A DNA stretch of 5,002 nucleotides. It comes from an uncultured Acidimicrobiia bacterium (GTDB lineage: Bacteria > Actinomycetota > Acidimicrobiia > Spongiisociales > JAENVV01). The notes below the pieces were generated by a model, which was given only the letters and a program-made list of their open reading frames with translations, ran no database searches and was not told the origin of the DNA. Location of the stretch: positions 1-5,002 of the forward strand of contig CAJQPD010000083.1 of the NCBI GenBank assembly GCA_905480085.1, read 5' to 3'. How positions within the stretch are numbered: position 1 is the stretch's first letter; every line of letters starts with the position of its first letter. Below, piece by piece: positions 1 to 5,002 of this stretch. The translations under genes and the position numbers were made by a program.

Positions 1-264
1 GGAAGCGCCGATATCTCCCCCCGCCGCAAAGGTCACCACGATCTCGGGGACTGTGGTTGAGGTGGTGGCGGTTGACGTTGACGTTGACGTCGGCGCCGTG
101 GCGGGGGTATTGGGCACGGTCGTAGCCCGGATTGTGCCGCCTGCGGAAGGTGGGACAGTTGGAGAGGGCCCGGCTGGTGAGCCAGCCAACCTGGGGATGA
201 CGAATAGCGCTACCAGGATCAGCGCACCGAGGGGAAGCATAATTTGAAACAGTCGTGTCCGCAT
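1..264 (-). CDS. Secreted or membrane-anchored protein, N-terminus of a putative CapA/metallophosphoesterase-like enzyme (partial)
   Basis: An open frame of 88 codons starts at ATG 264-262 and leaves the window at base 1 without a stop. The N-terminus reads MRTRLFQIMLPLGALILVAL, a basic n-region followed by a hydrophobic core to about residue 24. This is a signal peptide or single membrane anchor. Residues 29-73 are a Pro/Ser/Thr-rich linker with a TSTSTST run. At residue 74 a folded domain appears to begin with EIVVTFAAGGDIGAS: a beta strand followed by GGDIG (82-86). A hydrophobic strand ending in G-D is how CapA-type and other calcineurin-like phosphoesterases start, with the Asp binding metal, so an extracytoplasmic enzyme of that kind is plausible. 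The other catalytic motifs lie outside the window, so this is inference. ATG 264 is preferred over ATG 240 because it adds the basic n-region; neither has a strong ribosome binding site. The gene lies 196 bases downstream of the hydrolase and points the same way. Confidence 0.7.
   Translation of the reverse strand, partial: MRTRLFQIMLPLGALILVALFVIPRLAGSPAGPSPTVPPSAGGTIRATTVPNTPATAPTSTSTSTATTSTTVPEIVVTFAAGGDIGAS
71..90. repeat. Hexanucleotide tandem repeat (GTTGAC x3.3) in a linker
   Basis: GTTGAC is repeated three times plus GT. Read on the minus strand it encodes the alternating Thr-Ser run of the secreted protein's linker. A unit of six bases keeps the frame, so gain or loss of copies would change linker length by two residues each. 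Confidence 0.85.
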
Positions 265-460
265 GGGTATGTCTTCACTCTAGGTGACTCTGCTGCTCTA
301 TCTCTGGGTGTTACCCGGAGATGACCAACGAGTCTGTGTTCCAACTGGTTATCGCACGGACCTGATCGGGGCGGTTGGTGTCCATGGCTTGTCGGAACCG
401 AAGTCCGGATCGAATGAGCCTGAGTCCACGGTCGGTCTGCCGGGGTGGAGGTGATGCCGG
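265..460. other. Intergenic region between hydrolase and secreted protein
   Basis: This gap holds no convincing gene. Its one clear structure is a hairpin at 302-320. A TAGAGT hexamer (minus strand, 282-277) fits the TAnnnT -10 pattern and sits 12 bases before the ATG at 264, but it has no good -35 box. The 196-base gap makes a separate promoter for the secreted protein more likely than tight co-translation with the hydrolase. Confidence 0.5.
302..320 (-). other. Inverted repeat/hairpin between hydrolase and secreted-protein genes
   Basis: CTCTGGGT at 302-309 and ACCCGGAG at 313-320 pair over 8 bp, with one G-T pair on the plus strand and a 3-base loop. It lies 141 bases past the hydrolase stop and 38 bases before the next start. 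No T-run follows on either strand, so it is not a classical intrinsic terminator. It could be a leader structure, a weak terminator or chance. Confidence 0.4.
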
Positions 461-1393
461 TTACCGGTCCACCGCTTCATCGATGTATCGACCAAGCAGC
501 GGTATCCCGAGTGTTTCAAGGAATGGCGCAACGATTTCGGGGTGGTCCATGACGACCGAGTGTTCGGCGTCCACTTCGACGATGCCGTCCGTGAATAGCC
601 GCGCGGAAGCGAGTTGTTCGTCAGGGTCGATAATGCCGTCTGCCATCGTGACCATCCACGTGATCTTGGCCAATCCGGTCCGGTCCCATTTGCGAGCGTC
701 AAACGACTTCAGTGCCCTGGCGGTGGATTCCAACGTGCTTCTCGCAGGCCGGGCCGCGTACTCCCATACCACCCGGCCCGCTTCTTGTGGAACTCGAACG
801 GCCTGGCGATGCTGGCGACGGATGATGATTGGCGAGTTCGGAGCCATGACGTAGGGAGCGGCGGCCAACGTGACGGTCAGCTTGGGCTTCACCCAGAACG
901 CCGACGAGGCGAGGATCCCGATGTGCGAGACTTGACTGCCGAGCTTGCGGCCGACCAACAAGGCTATGGCCCCGCCCATCGAATGCCCGACCAGCACCGG
1001 ATCGTCCAACTCGGCATGCTTGATAATTCGGATGATGGCCTCGGCGGCCAGGTCGAGGGTAAAGGGCCCTGTGAGTCGCGAGCGGCCATGACCGGGGAGA
1101 TCGACCAGAACCATGGTCCGGTCGGTCTTCCAGACGATCGTCCACCAGGCTGAGTCACCCGTCCGTCCCCAACCGTGAATCAAGACGAGGGGTGGTTTAT
1201 GGGGGTCTCCTGTGATGATGCGGTATGACACGCTGCCGAACGTCGTCGGAATGGCGTGCAGGCTTCCGGGGAGAACGGGCGACGCAGGACGGTACCGGTC
1301 GAGTTCATCGACCGCCTTCTGATATCGGGCCCAGCCGTAGGTAAATAGCATCGAAGGTATGGCGGCGATCGCTAGCGTCTTCTTTATGGTCAT
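461..1393 (-). CDS. Alpha/beta-hydrolase fold protein with N-terminal membrane segment
   Basis: The product is 310 aa, a normal length for single-domain alpha/beta hydrolases. Residues 6-21 form a short hydrophobic segment after MTIKK, suggesting a signal anchor or membrane association. The core carries the family hallmarks: LVLIHGWGRTG (69-79) for the oxyanion region, VDLPGHGRS (97-105), and the nucleophile elbow GHSMGG (136-141) with Ser138. The acid is probably Asp252 in ADGIIDPD and the base His278 in DAEHSVVMDHPE, so the triad appears complete and the enzyme is likely active. The segment between about 165 and 235 is the variable cap, which sets substrate choice, so the substrate (ester, lipid, epoxide or haloalkane) cannot be named. 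The closing PEIVAPFL helix is typical. The start is ATG 1393, with no good Shine-Dalgarno site but a -10-like box 10 bases upstream that suggests a leaderless mRNA. The lipoprotein gene ends 57 bases upstream in the same direction. The stop is TAA. Confidence 0.93.
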   Translation of the reverse strand: MTIKKTLAIAAIPSMLFTYGWARYQKAVDELDRYRPASPVLPGSLHAIPTTFGSVSYRIITGDPHKPPLVLIHGWGRTGDSAWWTIVWKTDRTMVLVDLPGHGRSRLTGPFTLDLAAEAIIRIIKHAELDDPVLVGHSMGGAIALLVGRKLGSQVSHIGILASSAFWVKPKLTVTLAAAPYVMAPNSPIIIRRQHRQAVRVPQEAGRVVWEYAARPARSTLESTARALKSFDARKWDRTGLAKITWMVTMADGIIDPDEQLASARLFTDGIVEVDAEHSVVMDHPEIVAPFLETLGIPLLGRYIDEAVDR

Positions 1394-1402
1394 CTCGTAT
1401 GA

Positions 1403-1415
1403 ATTATCGGCCGAT
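1403..1415 (-). promoter_or_regulatory. Putative -10 box overlapping a 10-bp palindrome, hydrolase promoter
   Basis: On the minus strand GATAAT (1408-1403) matches the -10 consensus at five of six positions. It lies nine bases before the ATG, placing transcription initiation almost at the start codon. A perfect palindrome, ATCGGCCGAT (1406-1415), overlaps its upstream half and could be an operator. No good -35 box is visible at the normal spacing. Confidence 0.4.
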
Positions 1416-1450
1416 CTGGGACATAGCTGAGCGACTTGATGGTCCGTGCC

Positions 1451-1786
1451 CTACGGTGACGACCAGACGGGCAGGCTGACCGCGCACAGTGCTTCGAGTT
1501 CGTCGACGAGTCGAATGGTCGACCAATTGCCTGCCGTCAGGGTGACCTGCAACTCAGCTCCGATGGCTACGAATGTGGCCCGGTTGATCTCGTCGAGGCC
1601 CAAGGCGTTCTCCGAGATTGCCCCCACAACGGCCCGTACCGAGGCAAGGTCGGACGGATCTATGTGCTCGTAGACCGCGACTACCGGGTCGCAGAACGCA
1701 CTTCGGTCTGCCTCGGATGGTCCGGCAGTCGGAGAGGTAGAGCAGGCAGCCAAGGCGACGAGGATACCAACGAGACATCGTTTCAC
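1451..1786 (-). CDS. Small putative lipoprotein, hypothetical
   Basis: The product is a 111-aa protein of unknown function. Its first residues, MKRCLVGILVALAACSTSPT, are a textbook lipoprotein signal: Lys-Arg n-region, hydrophobic core, and lipobox LAAC (12-15) with Cys15 as the lipidation site and cleavage before it. The mature part is about 97 aa with a short Ser/Thr/Pro tether. Two cysteines, FCDP (Cys32) and ALCA (Cys101), sit near opposite ends of what looks like a mostly helical domain and could form a disulfide outside the membrane. Short actinobacterial lipoproteins with two such cysteines are common and mostly uncharacterised. The GTG start at 1786 was chosen because it places Lys-Arg at the very N-terminus. 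The frame is open further upstream to an ATG at 1933, but that 49-residue extension is polar and would bury the signal. There is no Shine-Dalgarno site. The stop is TAG, 57 bases before the co-directional hydrolase. Confidence 0.8.
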   Translation of the reverse strand: MKRCLVGILVALAACSTSPTAGPSEADRSAFCDPVVAVYEHIDPSDLASVRAVVGAISENALGLDEINRATFVAIGAELQVTLTAGNWSTIRLVDELEALCAVSLPVWSSP

Positions 1787-1833
1787 GGGAACACGGTACT
1801 GCCTGCCGGGTGCTTCCTTATGTCTATTCGAGC

Positions 1834-1850
1834 CATCGGAAGCCGATGGA
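1834..1850. repeat. Perfect 7-bp inverted repeat upstream of the lipoprotein
   Basis: CCATCGG (1834-1840) and CCGATGG (1844-1850) pair perfectly around AAG. It lies 48-64 bases before the lipoprotein start. It could be a hairpin in that gene's leader or a protein-binding site. It has no T-run on either side. Confidence 0.5.
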
Positions 1851-2000
1851 TACCCTGCCAGACCGGGGCCAGGCGAGCCTTCCCGCCAGGCAACGCTCAG
1901 ACGGCAGCCAGTCGCTCCGTCGTACATGCACATTGGCGTAAGGGACTTTTGGCCTGGTCGTCAGGGACGTTATGGCGTAGCACTGGGACTGCAGATGGTG

Positions 2001-2006
2001 CATAAT
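2001..2006 (+). promoter_or_regulatory. Putative -10 box for the 229-aa membrane protein
   Basis: CATAAT matches TATAAT at five of six positions and is preceded directly by TG. The -35 region is poor (for example GTAGCA at 1977-1982), as is common for activator-independent actinobacterial promoters. Initiation would fall near 2013, giving a leader of about 64 bases. Confidence 0.4.
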
Positions 2007-2011
2007 TCTGC

Positions 2012-2029
2012 TTGTGAAATAAATCACAA
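2012..2029. promoter_or_regulatory. Crp/GlxR-type operator, perfect palindromic half-sites
   Basis: TTGTGA-AATAAA-TCACAA is an 18-base site with two perfect 6-base arms. The core TGTGA-N6-TCACA (2013-2028) is the consensus for cAMP-receptor-family regulators, and the central TA also fits the actinobacterial GlxR/Crp form TGTGANNTANNTCACA. It lies 47 bases before the GTG start of the membrane protein. If the -10 box at 2001-2006 is used, the site covers the transcription start and would repress. If a start near 2062 is used, its centre would be at -41.5, the class II activating position, but the -10 there is weak. Confidence 0.7.
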
Positions 2030-2035
2030 AGTGAT
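2023..2035. repeat. Second inverted repeat sharing a Crp half-site
   Basis: ATCAC-AAA-GTGAT is a perfect 5-bp inverted repeat that shares its left arm with the right arm of the Crp-type palindrome. The result is three alternating half-sites (GTGA, TCAC, GTGA) within 24 bases. Confidence 0.5.
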
Positions 2036-2061
2036 AGATCTCAGTAGTAGATCGCAAAGGT

Positions 2062-2070
2062 AGGAAAGGA
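2062..2070 (+). promoter_or_regulatory. Ribosome binding site for the 229-aa membrane protein
   Basis: AGGAAAGGA is purine-rich and complementary to the 16S anti-Shine-Dalgarno sequence. It ends six bases before GTG 2077. This spacing selects GTG 2077 over the in-frame ATG at 2089. Confidence 0.75.
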
Positions 2071-2076
2071 TCCACC

Positions 2077-2766
2077 GTGAACAGTCGTATGAAGAAGTTG
2101 GGTTACGTGTTGGCAGTCGTAGGCCTCGGGTTTTTGATCGGAGCAGGAGTCGCTCTGAACATAGCGAGGGACGGCAGCAAGTCATTGCAGTCTTTCAGTG
2201 AGGCGCAGAACGTCACGCTGAGCTACAACGACGACGGTCAGCTAGTCGACCGGGGTACCACCGAAGGCGCAGAAGCCATCATGACGTTGTTGACCGATGA
2301 CTGGGGCTACCCGGTTGTTATGTCACAGCTTGATCCGGCCGATCCGATGGTCAATACGGCGAGTGAGTACATGTTCCAGATGGCCACCATTGGCTATCAC
2401 ACCTTGCACGGATCGACCACGGTCGTCTTGGATGCGGACGTCGAGTACAACGGCGAGGTCTTCGCAGCAGGTACGTACGACGTTCCCACCGAAGGCAAGT
2501 ACTGGACGGACTTCGACCGGATGCACCCGCTGGAAGGTCCAGCTCGCGCTGCAGTATGGAGCGGCACGGCCCATGCGTTGATCGCTGAGCTCGGTGTAGG
2601 CGCCGTGACGGCATCGACACTGCAACTGGCAGCCGGAGTAATCGCCCTGGTCGCTGGTGTCGGTTTCGTAACGATGCTGAGCGGGTTCGGTCTGGTCTGG
2701 ATTGCGAGTGAGGCACCCCGCAAGGAAGAGATTGAAGCACGAGTTCTGGCTGGTTCAGGCGTCTAA
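2077..2766 (+). CDS. Membrane protein of unknown function with a large extracytoplasmic domain
   Basis: The product is 229 aa, starts with GTG and has a good ribosome binding site. Residues 8-28 (LGYVLAVVGLGFLIGAGVAL) form an N-terminal membrane helix after Lys-Lys. Residues 30-165 are polar and acidic and probably lie outside the cell. Residues 171-210 form a long Gly/Ala/Val-rich hydrophobic stretch, one or two helices, followed by a charged tail (PRKEEIEAR), probably cytoplasmic. The external part has two similar-looking stretches: a polar segment ending in LDPADPMVNTASEYMF (85-100) and one ending in DRMHPLEGPARAAVW (147-161). The order of an acidic D-x-x-P motif, a small-residue helix and a terminal membrane helix recalls the actinobacterial membrane proteins often mislabelled LigA or aromatic ring-opening dioxygenase. 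That resemblance is from memory and remote, and no dioxygenase motif is seen. The gene stands alone: divergent upstream neighbour, terminator downstream, Crp-type operator in front. Confidence 0.88.
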   Translation: MNSRMKKLGYVLAVVGLGFLIGAGVALNIARDGSKSLQSFSEAQNVTLSYNDDGQLVDRGTTEGAEAIMTLLTDDWGYPVVMSQLDPADPMVNTASEYMFQMATIGYHTLHGSTTVVLDADVEYNGEVFAAGTYDVPTEGKYWTDFDRMHPLEGPARAAVWSGTAHALIAELGVGAVTASTLQLAAGVIALVAGVGFVTMLSGFGLVWIASEAPRKEEIEARVLAGSGV

Positions 2767-2773
2767 CCGACGT

Positions 2774-2789
2774 CTAGCGATCCCGCTAG
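2774..2789 (+). repeat. Short perfect hairpin ahead of the terminator
   Basis: CTAGCG (2774-2779) and CGCTAG (2784-2789) pair perfectly around ATCC. It begins eight bases after the stop codon and is separated from the terminator stem by a single base. Confidence 0.6.
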
Positions 2790-2790
2790 T

Positions 2791-2825
2791 GAGAATCCCG
2801 GGCTCTGCCCGGGATTCTCTTGTGT
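2791..2825 (+). terminator. Rho-independent terminator of the membrane-protein gene
   Basis: GAGAATCCCGGG (2791-2802) and CCCGGGATTCTC (2808-2819) form a perfect 12-bp stem with a 5-base loop, followed by TTGTGT. The stem is strong and the U-tract short and interrupted, typical of high-GC bacteria. It separates the membrane-protein gene from hrpA. Confidence 0.85.
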
Positions 2826-2849
2826 CTGCCCATCGACCATCATGGGGGC

Positions 2850-5002
2850 ATGCTTGAAATCTCCTATCCCGATCTGCCGATCACCGAGCGGCGCCAGGAG
2901 CTGCTCGACGTCATTCGTGACCATCAGGTCGTCGTGGTGGCGGGCGAAACGGGATCTGGAAAGTCGACCCAGCTTCCCAAACTCTGCCTGGAGCTGGGCC
3001 GTGGCCAAAAAGGTCTGATCGGGCACACCCAGCCACGGCGAATTGCGGCTCGTTCGATCGCCGAACGGGTCGCAGAAGAACTCGGATCTCAGCTCGGTGA
3101 TCTCGTCGGATATACGGTCCGGTTTACGGATCAGGTCGGGGATGCCACCCGGGTCAAAATCATGACCGATGGGATCCTCCTCAATGAGACCCATCGCGAT
3201 CGGCTCTTGTCCAAATACGACACGATCATCATCGATGAGGCTCACGAGCGGAGCCTCAATATCGACTTCCTGCTCGGCTACCTCAAAACGGTTTTGCCGA
3301 AACGTCCTGACCTGAAGTTGATCATCACTTCGGCGACGATCGATACCGACCGATTTTCGGCTCATTTCGACGCGGCTCCGGTCGTGGAGGTGTCGGGCCG
3401 GACCTACCCGGTCGAAGTTCGATATCGTCCACTCGACGATCCGACCCGCGACCAGGTGCGCGATCAACCGGAGGGCATCTGTGAGGCGGTTGCGGAGCTC
3501 ATCGCCGAAGGCGATGGCGACATTCTGGTGTTCTGTGCGGGCGAGCGAGAGATCCGCGACGCCGTGGACGCCCTTGAGGAACTCGATCTGTCTCATACTG
3601 AGGTCGTTCCAATGTTCGGTCGGCTGTCGGCAGCCGAACAGCACCGGGTCTTCGAAGCGCACACCGGTCGCCGGATCGTGGTGGCCACCAACGTTGCCGA
3701 GACATCGCTCACGGTGCCGGGGATCAGGTTCGTCGTCGATTGTGGAACTGCCCGGGTGTCCCGCTTTTCAAAACGAACCAAGGTGCAGCGCCTGCCGATC
3801 GAGTCCATCTCGCAGGCGTCTGCTTCTCAGCGGGCCGGCAGGTGTGGGCGGCTCGGTCCGGGCATTGCCATCCGGTTGTACTCGCTAGATGACTTCGAGA
3901 GCCGTCCGGAATTCACCGATCCCGAGATTCTGAGGACCCAGTTGGCGTCGGTCATTCTTCAAATGGCGTCGCTTGGCATCGGCGAGATCGAAACATTTCC
4001 TTTCCTGGATCCGCCGGACAGCCGCACCATACGCGATGGGGTGGCCCTCCTCGTCGAACTGCAGGCGGTTGACCCGGACCGGATTGGTACGACCCGCTGG
4101 GTAACCAATGTTGGACGGACACTTTCCCGGCTACCGGTTGATGTTCGCTTGGCAAGGATGTTGGTCGAGGCAGACCGCAACGGTTCGCTCAAGGAAATGC
4201 TCATCATCGTTTCGGCGCTCGCCATTCAGGACCCTCGTGATCGACCGACGGGAGAAGAGGCGAAGGCAGATCAATTGCATGCTCGCTTTCGGGATGAGCA
4301 GTCCGATTTCGTGACCTGGTTGAATCTGTGGCGCCATCTCGGTGCGGAGCGTCGGAGCCGATCTTCCAATCAGTTCCGCAAGATGTGTCGCGAGGAGTTC
4401 CTCAACTACCGGCGGGTTCGTGAATGGCAGGATGTCCACAGCCAACTAGCCAGGGCGACCGAGGATCTCGGGATGAAGCGCGTCGAAGTTGGGGCGAGTC
4501 CCGAGCAGATTCACCAAGCACTGCTCGCCGGGTTGCTATCCCAGGTCGGCACCAAGGACCCGGAAAGTTATGAGTACCGCGGGGCGCGTGGGGTGAGATT
4601 CGCGATTTCCCCTGGGTCGACGTTATTCAAGCGCGGTCCGGCGTGGGTGATGGCGGGCCAACTCGTCGAAACAGCCCGGATGTGGGCCCGTCAGGTGGCC
4701 GGGATCAGTCCAGAAGAAATCGAGAGGGCGGCTGGTCATCTGGTCAAGCGAACCCACTCGGATCCGTGGTGGGACTCGACCCAGGGTGCCTCACTCACCA
4801 ATGAGTCCGTAACGCTGTATGGCCTTCCCTTGCAGACGACCCGACCAGTTCAATTTGGTGGGATCGATCAGGAGCAAGCCCGGGATCTGTTCATTCGTCA
4901 CGCCCTCATCGTCGGCGAATGGGCCGCCACGCACGACTTCGTCGAGCACAATCATGCGGTCATGGCTGAAGGTCTTGAACTCGAACGTCGCTTCCAGCGC
5001 GC
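2850..5002 (+). CDS. hrpA: ATP-dependent RNA helicase HrpA, DEAH-box (partial, C-terminus beyond window)
   Basis: An uninterrupted frame of 717 codons runs off the window end. HrpA is a DEAH-box, 3'-5' RNA helicase of about 1300 aa acting on RNA and, in E. coli, on stalled or collided ribosomes. Motifs seen: Walker A GETGSGKS (32-39), Ia TQPRRIAA (60-67), II DEAH (129-132), III SAT (161-163), RecA2 ATNVAETSLTVPG (279-291), and VI QRAGRCGR (327-334). Then come the TDPEILRTQLASVILQM block (356-372) of the winged-helix/ratchet region, RRVREWQDVH (521-530), the OB-fold region with LLAGLLSQVG (558-567) and VRFAISPGS (582-590), and WVMAGQLVETARMWAR (599-614). Collinearity with E. coli HrpA through residue 717 separates it from the shorter HrpB. 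The C-terminal HrpA-specific region is not in view. All helicase motifs are intact. ATG 2850 fits the usual HrpA N-terminus (YPDLPITERRQ). GGGGG at 2844-2848 is too close to act as a normal ribosome binding site. Confidence 0.97.
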   Translation, partial: MLEISYPDLPITERRQELLDVIRDHQVVVVAGETGSGKSTQLPKLCLELGRGQKGLIGHTQPRRIAARSIAERVAEELGSQLGDLVGYTVRFTDQVGDATRVKIMTDGILLNETHRDRLLSKYDTIIIDEAHERSLNIDFLLGYLKTVLPKRPDLKLIITSATIDTDRFSAHFDAAPVVEVSGRTYPVEVRYRPLDDPTRDQVRDQPEGICEAVAELIAEGDGDILVFCAGEREIRDAVDALEELDLSHTEVVPMFGRLSAAEQHRVFEAHTGRRIVVATNVAETSLTVPGIRFVVDCGTARVSRFSKRTKVQRLPIESISQASASQRAGRCGRLGPGIAIRLYSLDDFESRPEFTDPEILRTQLASVILQMASLGIGEIETFPFLDPPDSRTIRDGVALLVELQAVDPDRIGTTRWVTNVGRTLSRLPVDVRLARMLVEADRNGSLKEMLIIVSALAIQDPRDRPTGEEAKADQLHARFRDEQSDFVTWLNLWRHLGAERRSRSSNQFRKMCREEFLNYRRVREWQDVHSQLARATEDLGMKRVEVGASPEQIHQALLAGLLSQVGTKDPESYEYRGARGVRFAISPGSTLFKRGPAWVMAGQLVETARMWARQVAGISPEEIERAAGHLVKRTHSDPWWDSTQGASLTNESVTLYGLPLQTTRPVQFGGIDQEQARDLFIRHALIVGEWAATHDFVEHNHAVMAEGLELERRFQR

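Larger units (their letters stand above)
1787..2076. other. Divergent intergenic control region
   Basis: This 290-base region separates the leftward lipoprotein gene from the rightward membrane-protein gene. The right-hand 80 bases are A/T-richer and hold a -10 box, a Crp/GlxR-type palindrome, a second inverted repeat and a ribosome binding site. The left part is G/C-rich and holds a 7-bp hairpin (1834-1850) and two copies of GCCAGGC (1868-1874 and 1885-1891). On the minus strand a TACCGT hexamer (1798-1793) six bases before the GTG at 1786 could be a -10 box for a leaderless lipoprotein mRNA. No RNA gene or riboswitch class was recognised. Confidence 0.6.

Noticed and set aside
302..320. Intrinsic terminator for the hydrolase gene
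   Set aside because: The hairpin has no U-tract and is 141 bases past the stop codon, so it is listed only as an inverted repeat.
614..1153. A 179-codon plus-strand frame, and a second at 375-854, opposite the alpha/beta hydrolase
   Set aside because: They lie antisense to a gene with a complete catalytic triad, show compositionally biased sequence, and have no supported start or domain.
1787..1933. N-terminal extension of the lipoprotein to ATG 1933
   Set aside because: It would place 49 polar residues before a perfect lipoprotein signal and Lys-Arg n-region. The GTG at 1786 is far more sensible.
1801..2000. Possible tRNA or riboswitch in the divergent intergenic region
   Set aside because: GGCTCGAAT on the minus strand faintly recalls a T-loop, but no cloverleaf or acceptor stem can be drawn, and no riboswitch consensus was recognised.
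2351..2740. Minus-strand frames opposite the 229-aa membrane protein
   Set aside because: The plus-strand gene has a good ribosome binding site, a membrane-protein pattern and a terminator. The antisense frames are Arg/Pro/Ser-rich shadows.
2842..2844. ATG at 2842 as the hrpA start
   Set aside because: It is in a different frame from the helicase. ATG 2850 is in frame and gives the normal HrpA N-terminus.
2763..3662. A 299-codon open frame on the minus strand opposite hrpA
   Set aside because: The plus-strand frame encodes unmistakable helicase motifs. The antisense product has no recognisable domain and is best explained as a shadow frame created by G/C-biased third positions.

Overview
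The window looks like chromosomal DNA from a high-GC Gram-positive bacterium (Actinomycetota, possibly an Acidimicrobiia-like lineage). This is an inference from the G/C-rich third codon positions, GTG starts, genes without a clear Shine-Dalgarno site, a Ser/Thr/Pro-rich secreted-protein linker, and a Crp/GlxR-type operator. No tRNA, rRNA, CRISPR array, insertion sequence or phage gene is visible.

Layout. Three genes read leftward in the first 1.8 kb. From upstream to downstream they are a small lipoprotein (1786-1451), an alpha/beta hydrolase with an N-terminal membrane segment (1393-461), and the N-terminus of a secreted or membrane-anchored protein that leaves the window at base 1 (264-1). 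That last protein begins a CapA- or metallophosphoesterase-like fold (GGDIG). A 290-base divergent intergenic region (1787-2076) separates them from two rightward genes. These are a 229-aa membrane protein of unknown function (2077-2766), followed by two back-to-back hairpins, the second a good intrinsic terminator, and then the first 717 codons of the DEAH-box RNA helicase HrpA (2850 to the window end).

How they fit together. The three leftward products and the 229-aa protein all carry export or membrane signals, so this is an envelope-flavoured neighbourhood beside a housekeeping RNA helicase. Nothing shows that they form one pathway. The most interesting element is the control region of the 229-aa protein. 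It has a perfect Crp/GlxR-type palindrome (TGTGA-N6-TCACA with TA at the centre) just downstream of a good -10 box, and a second overlapping inverted repeat shares one half-site. I do not see a clearly new multi-gene system. The best candidates for follow-up are the Crp-controlled membrane protein and the likely leaderless expression of the leftward genes.
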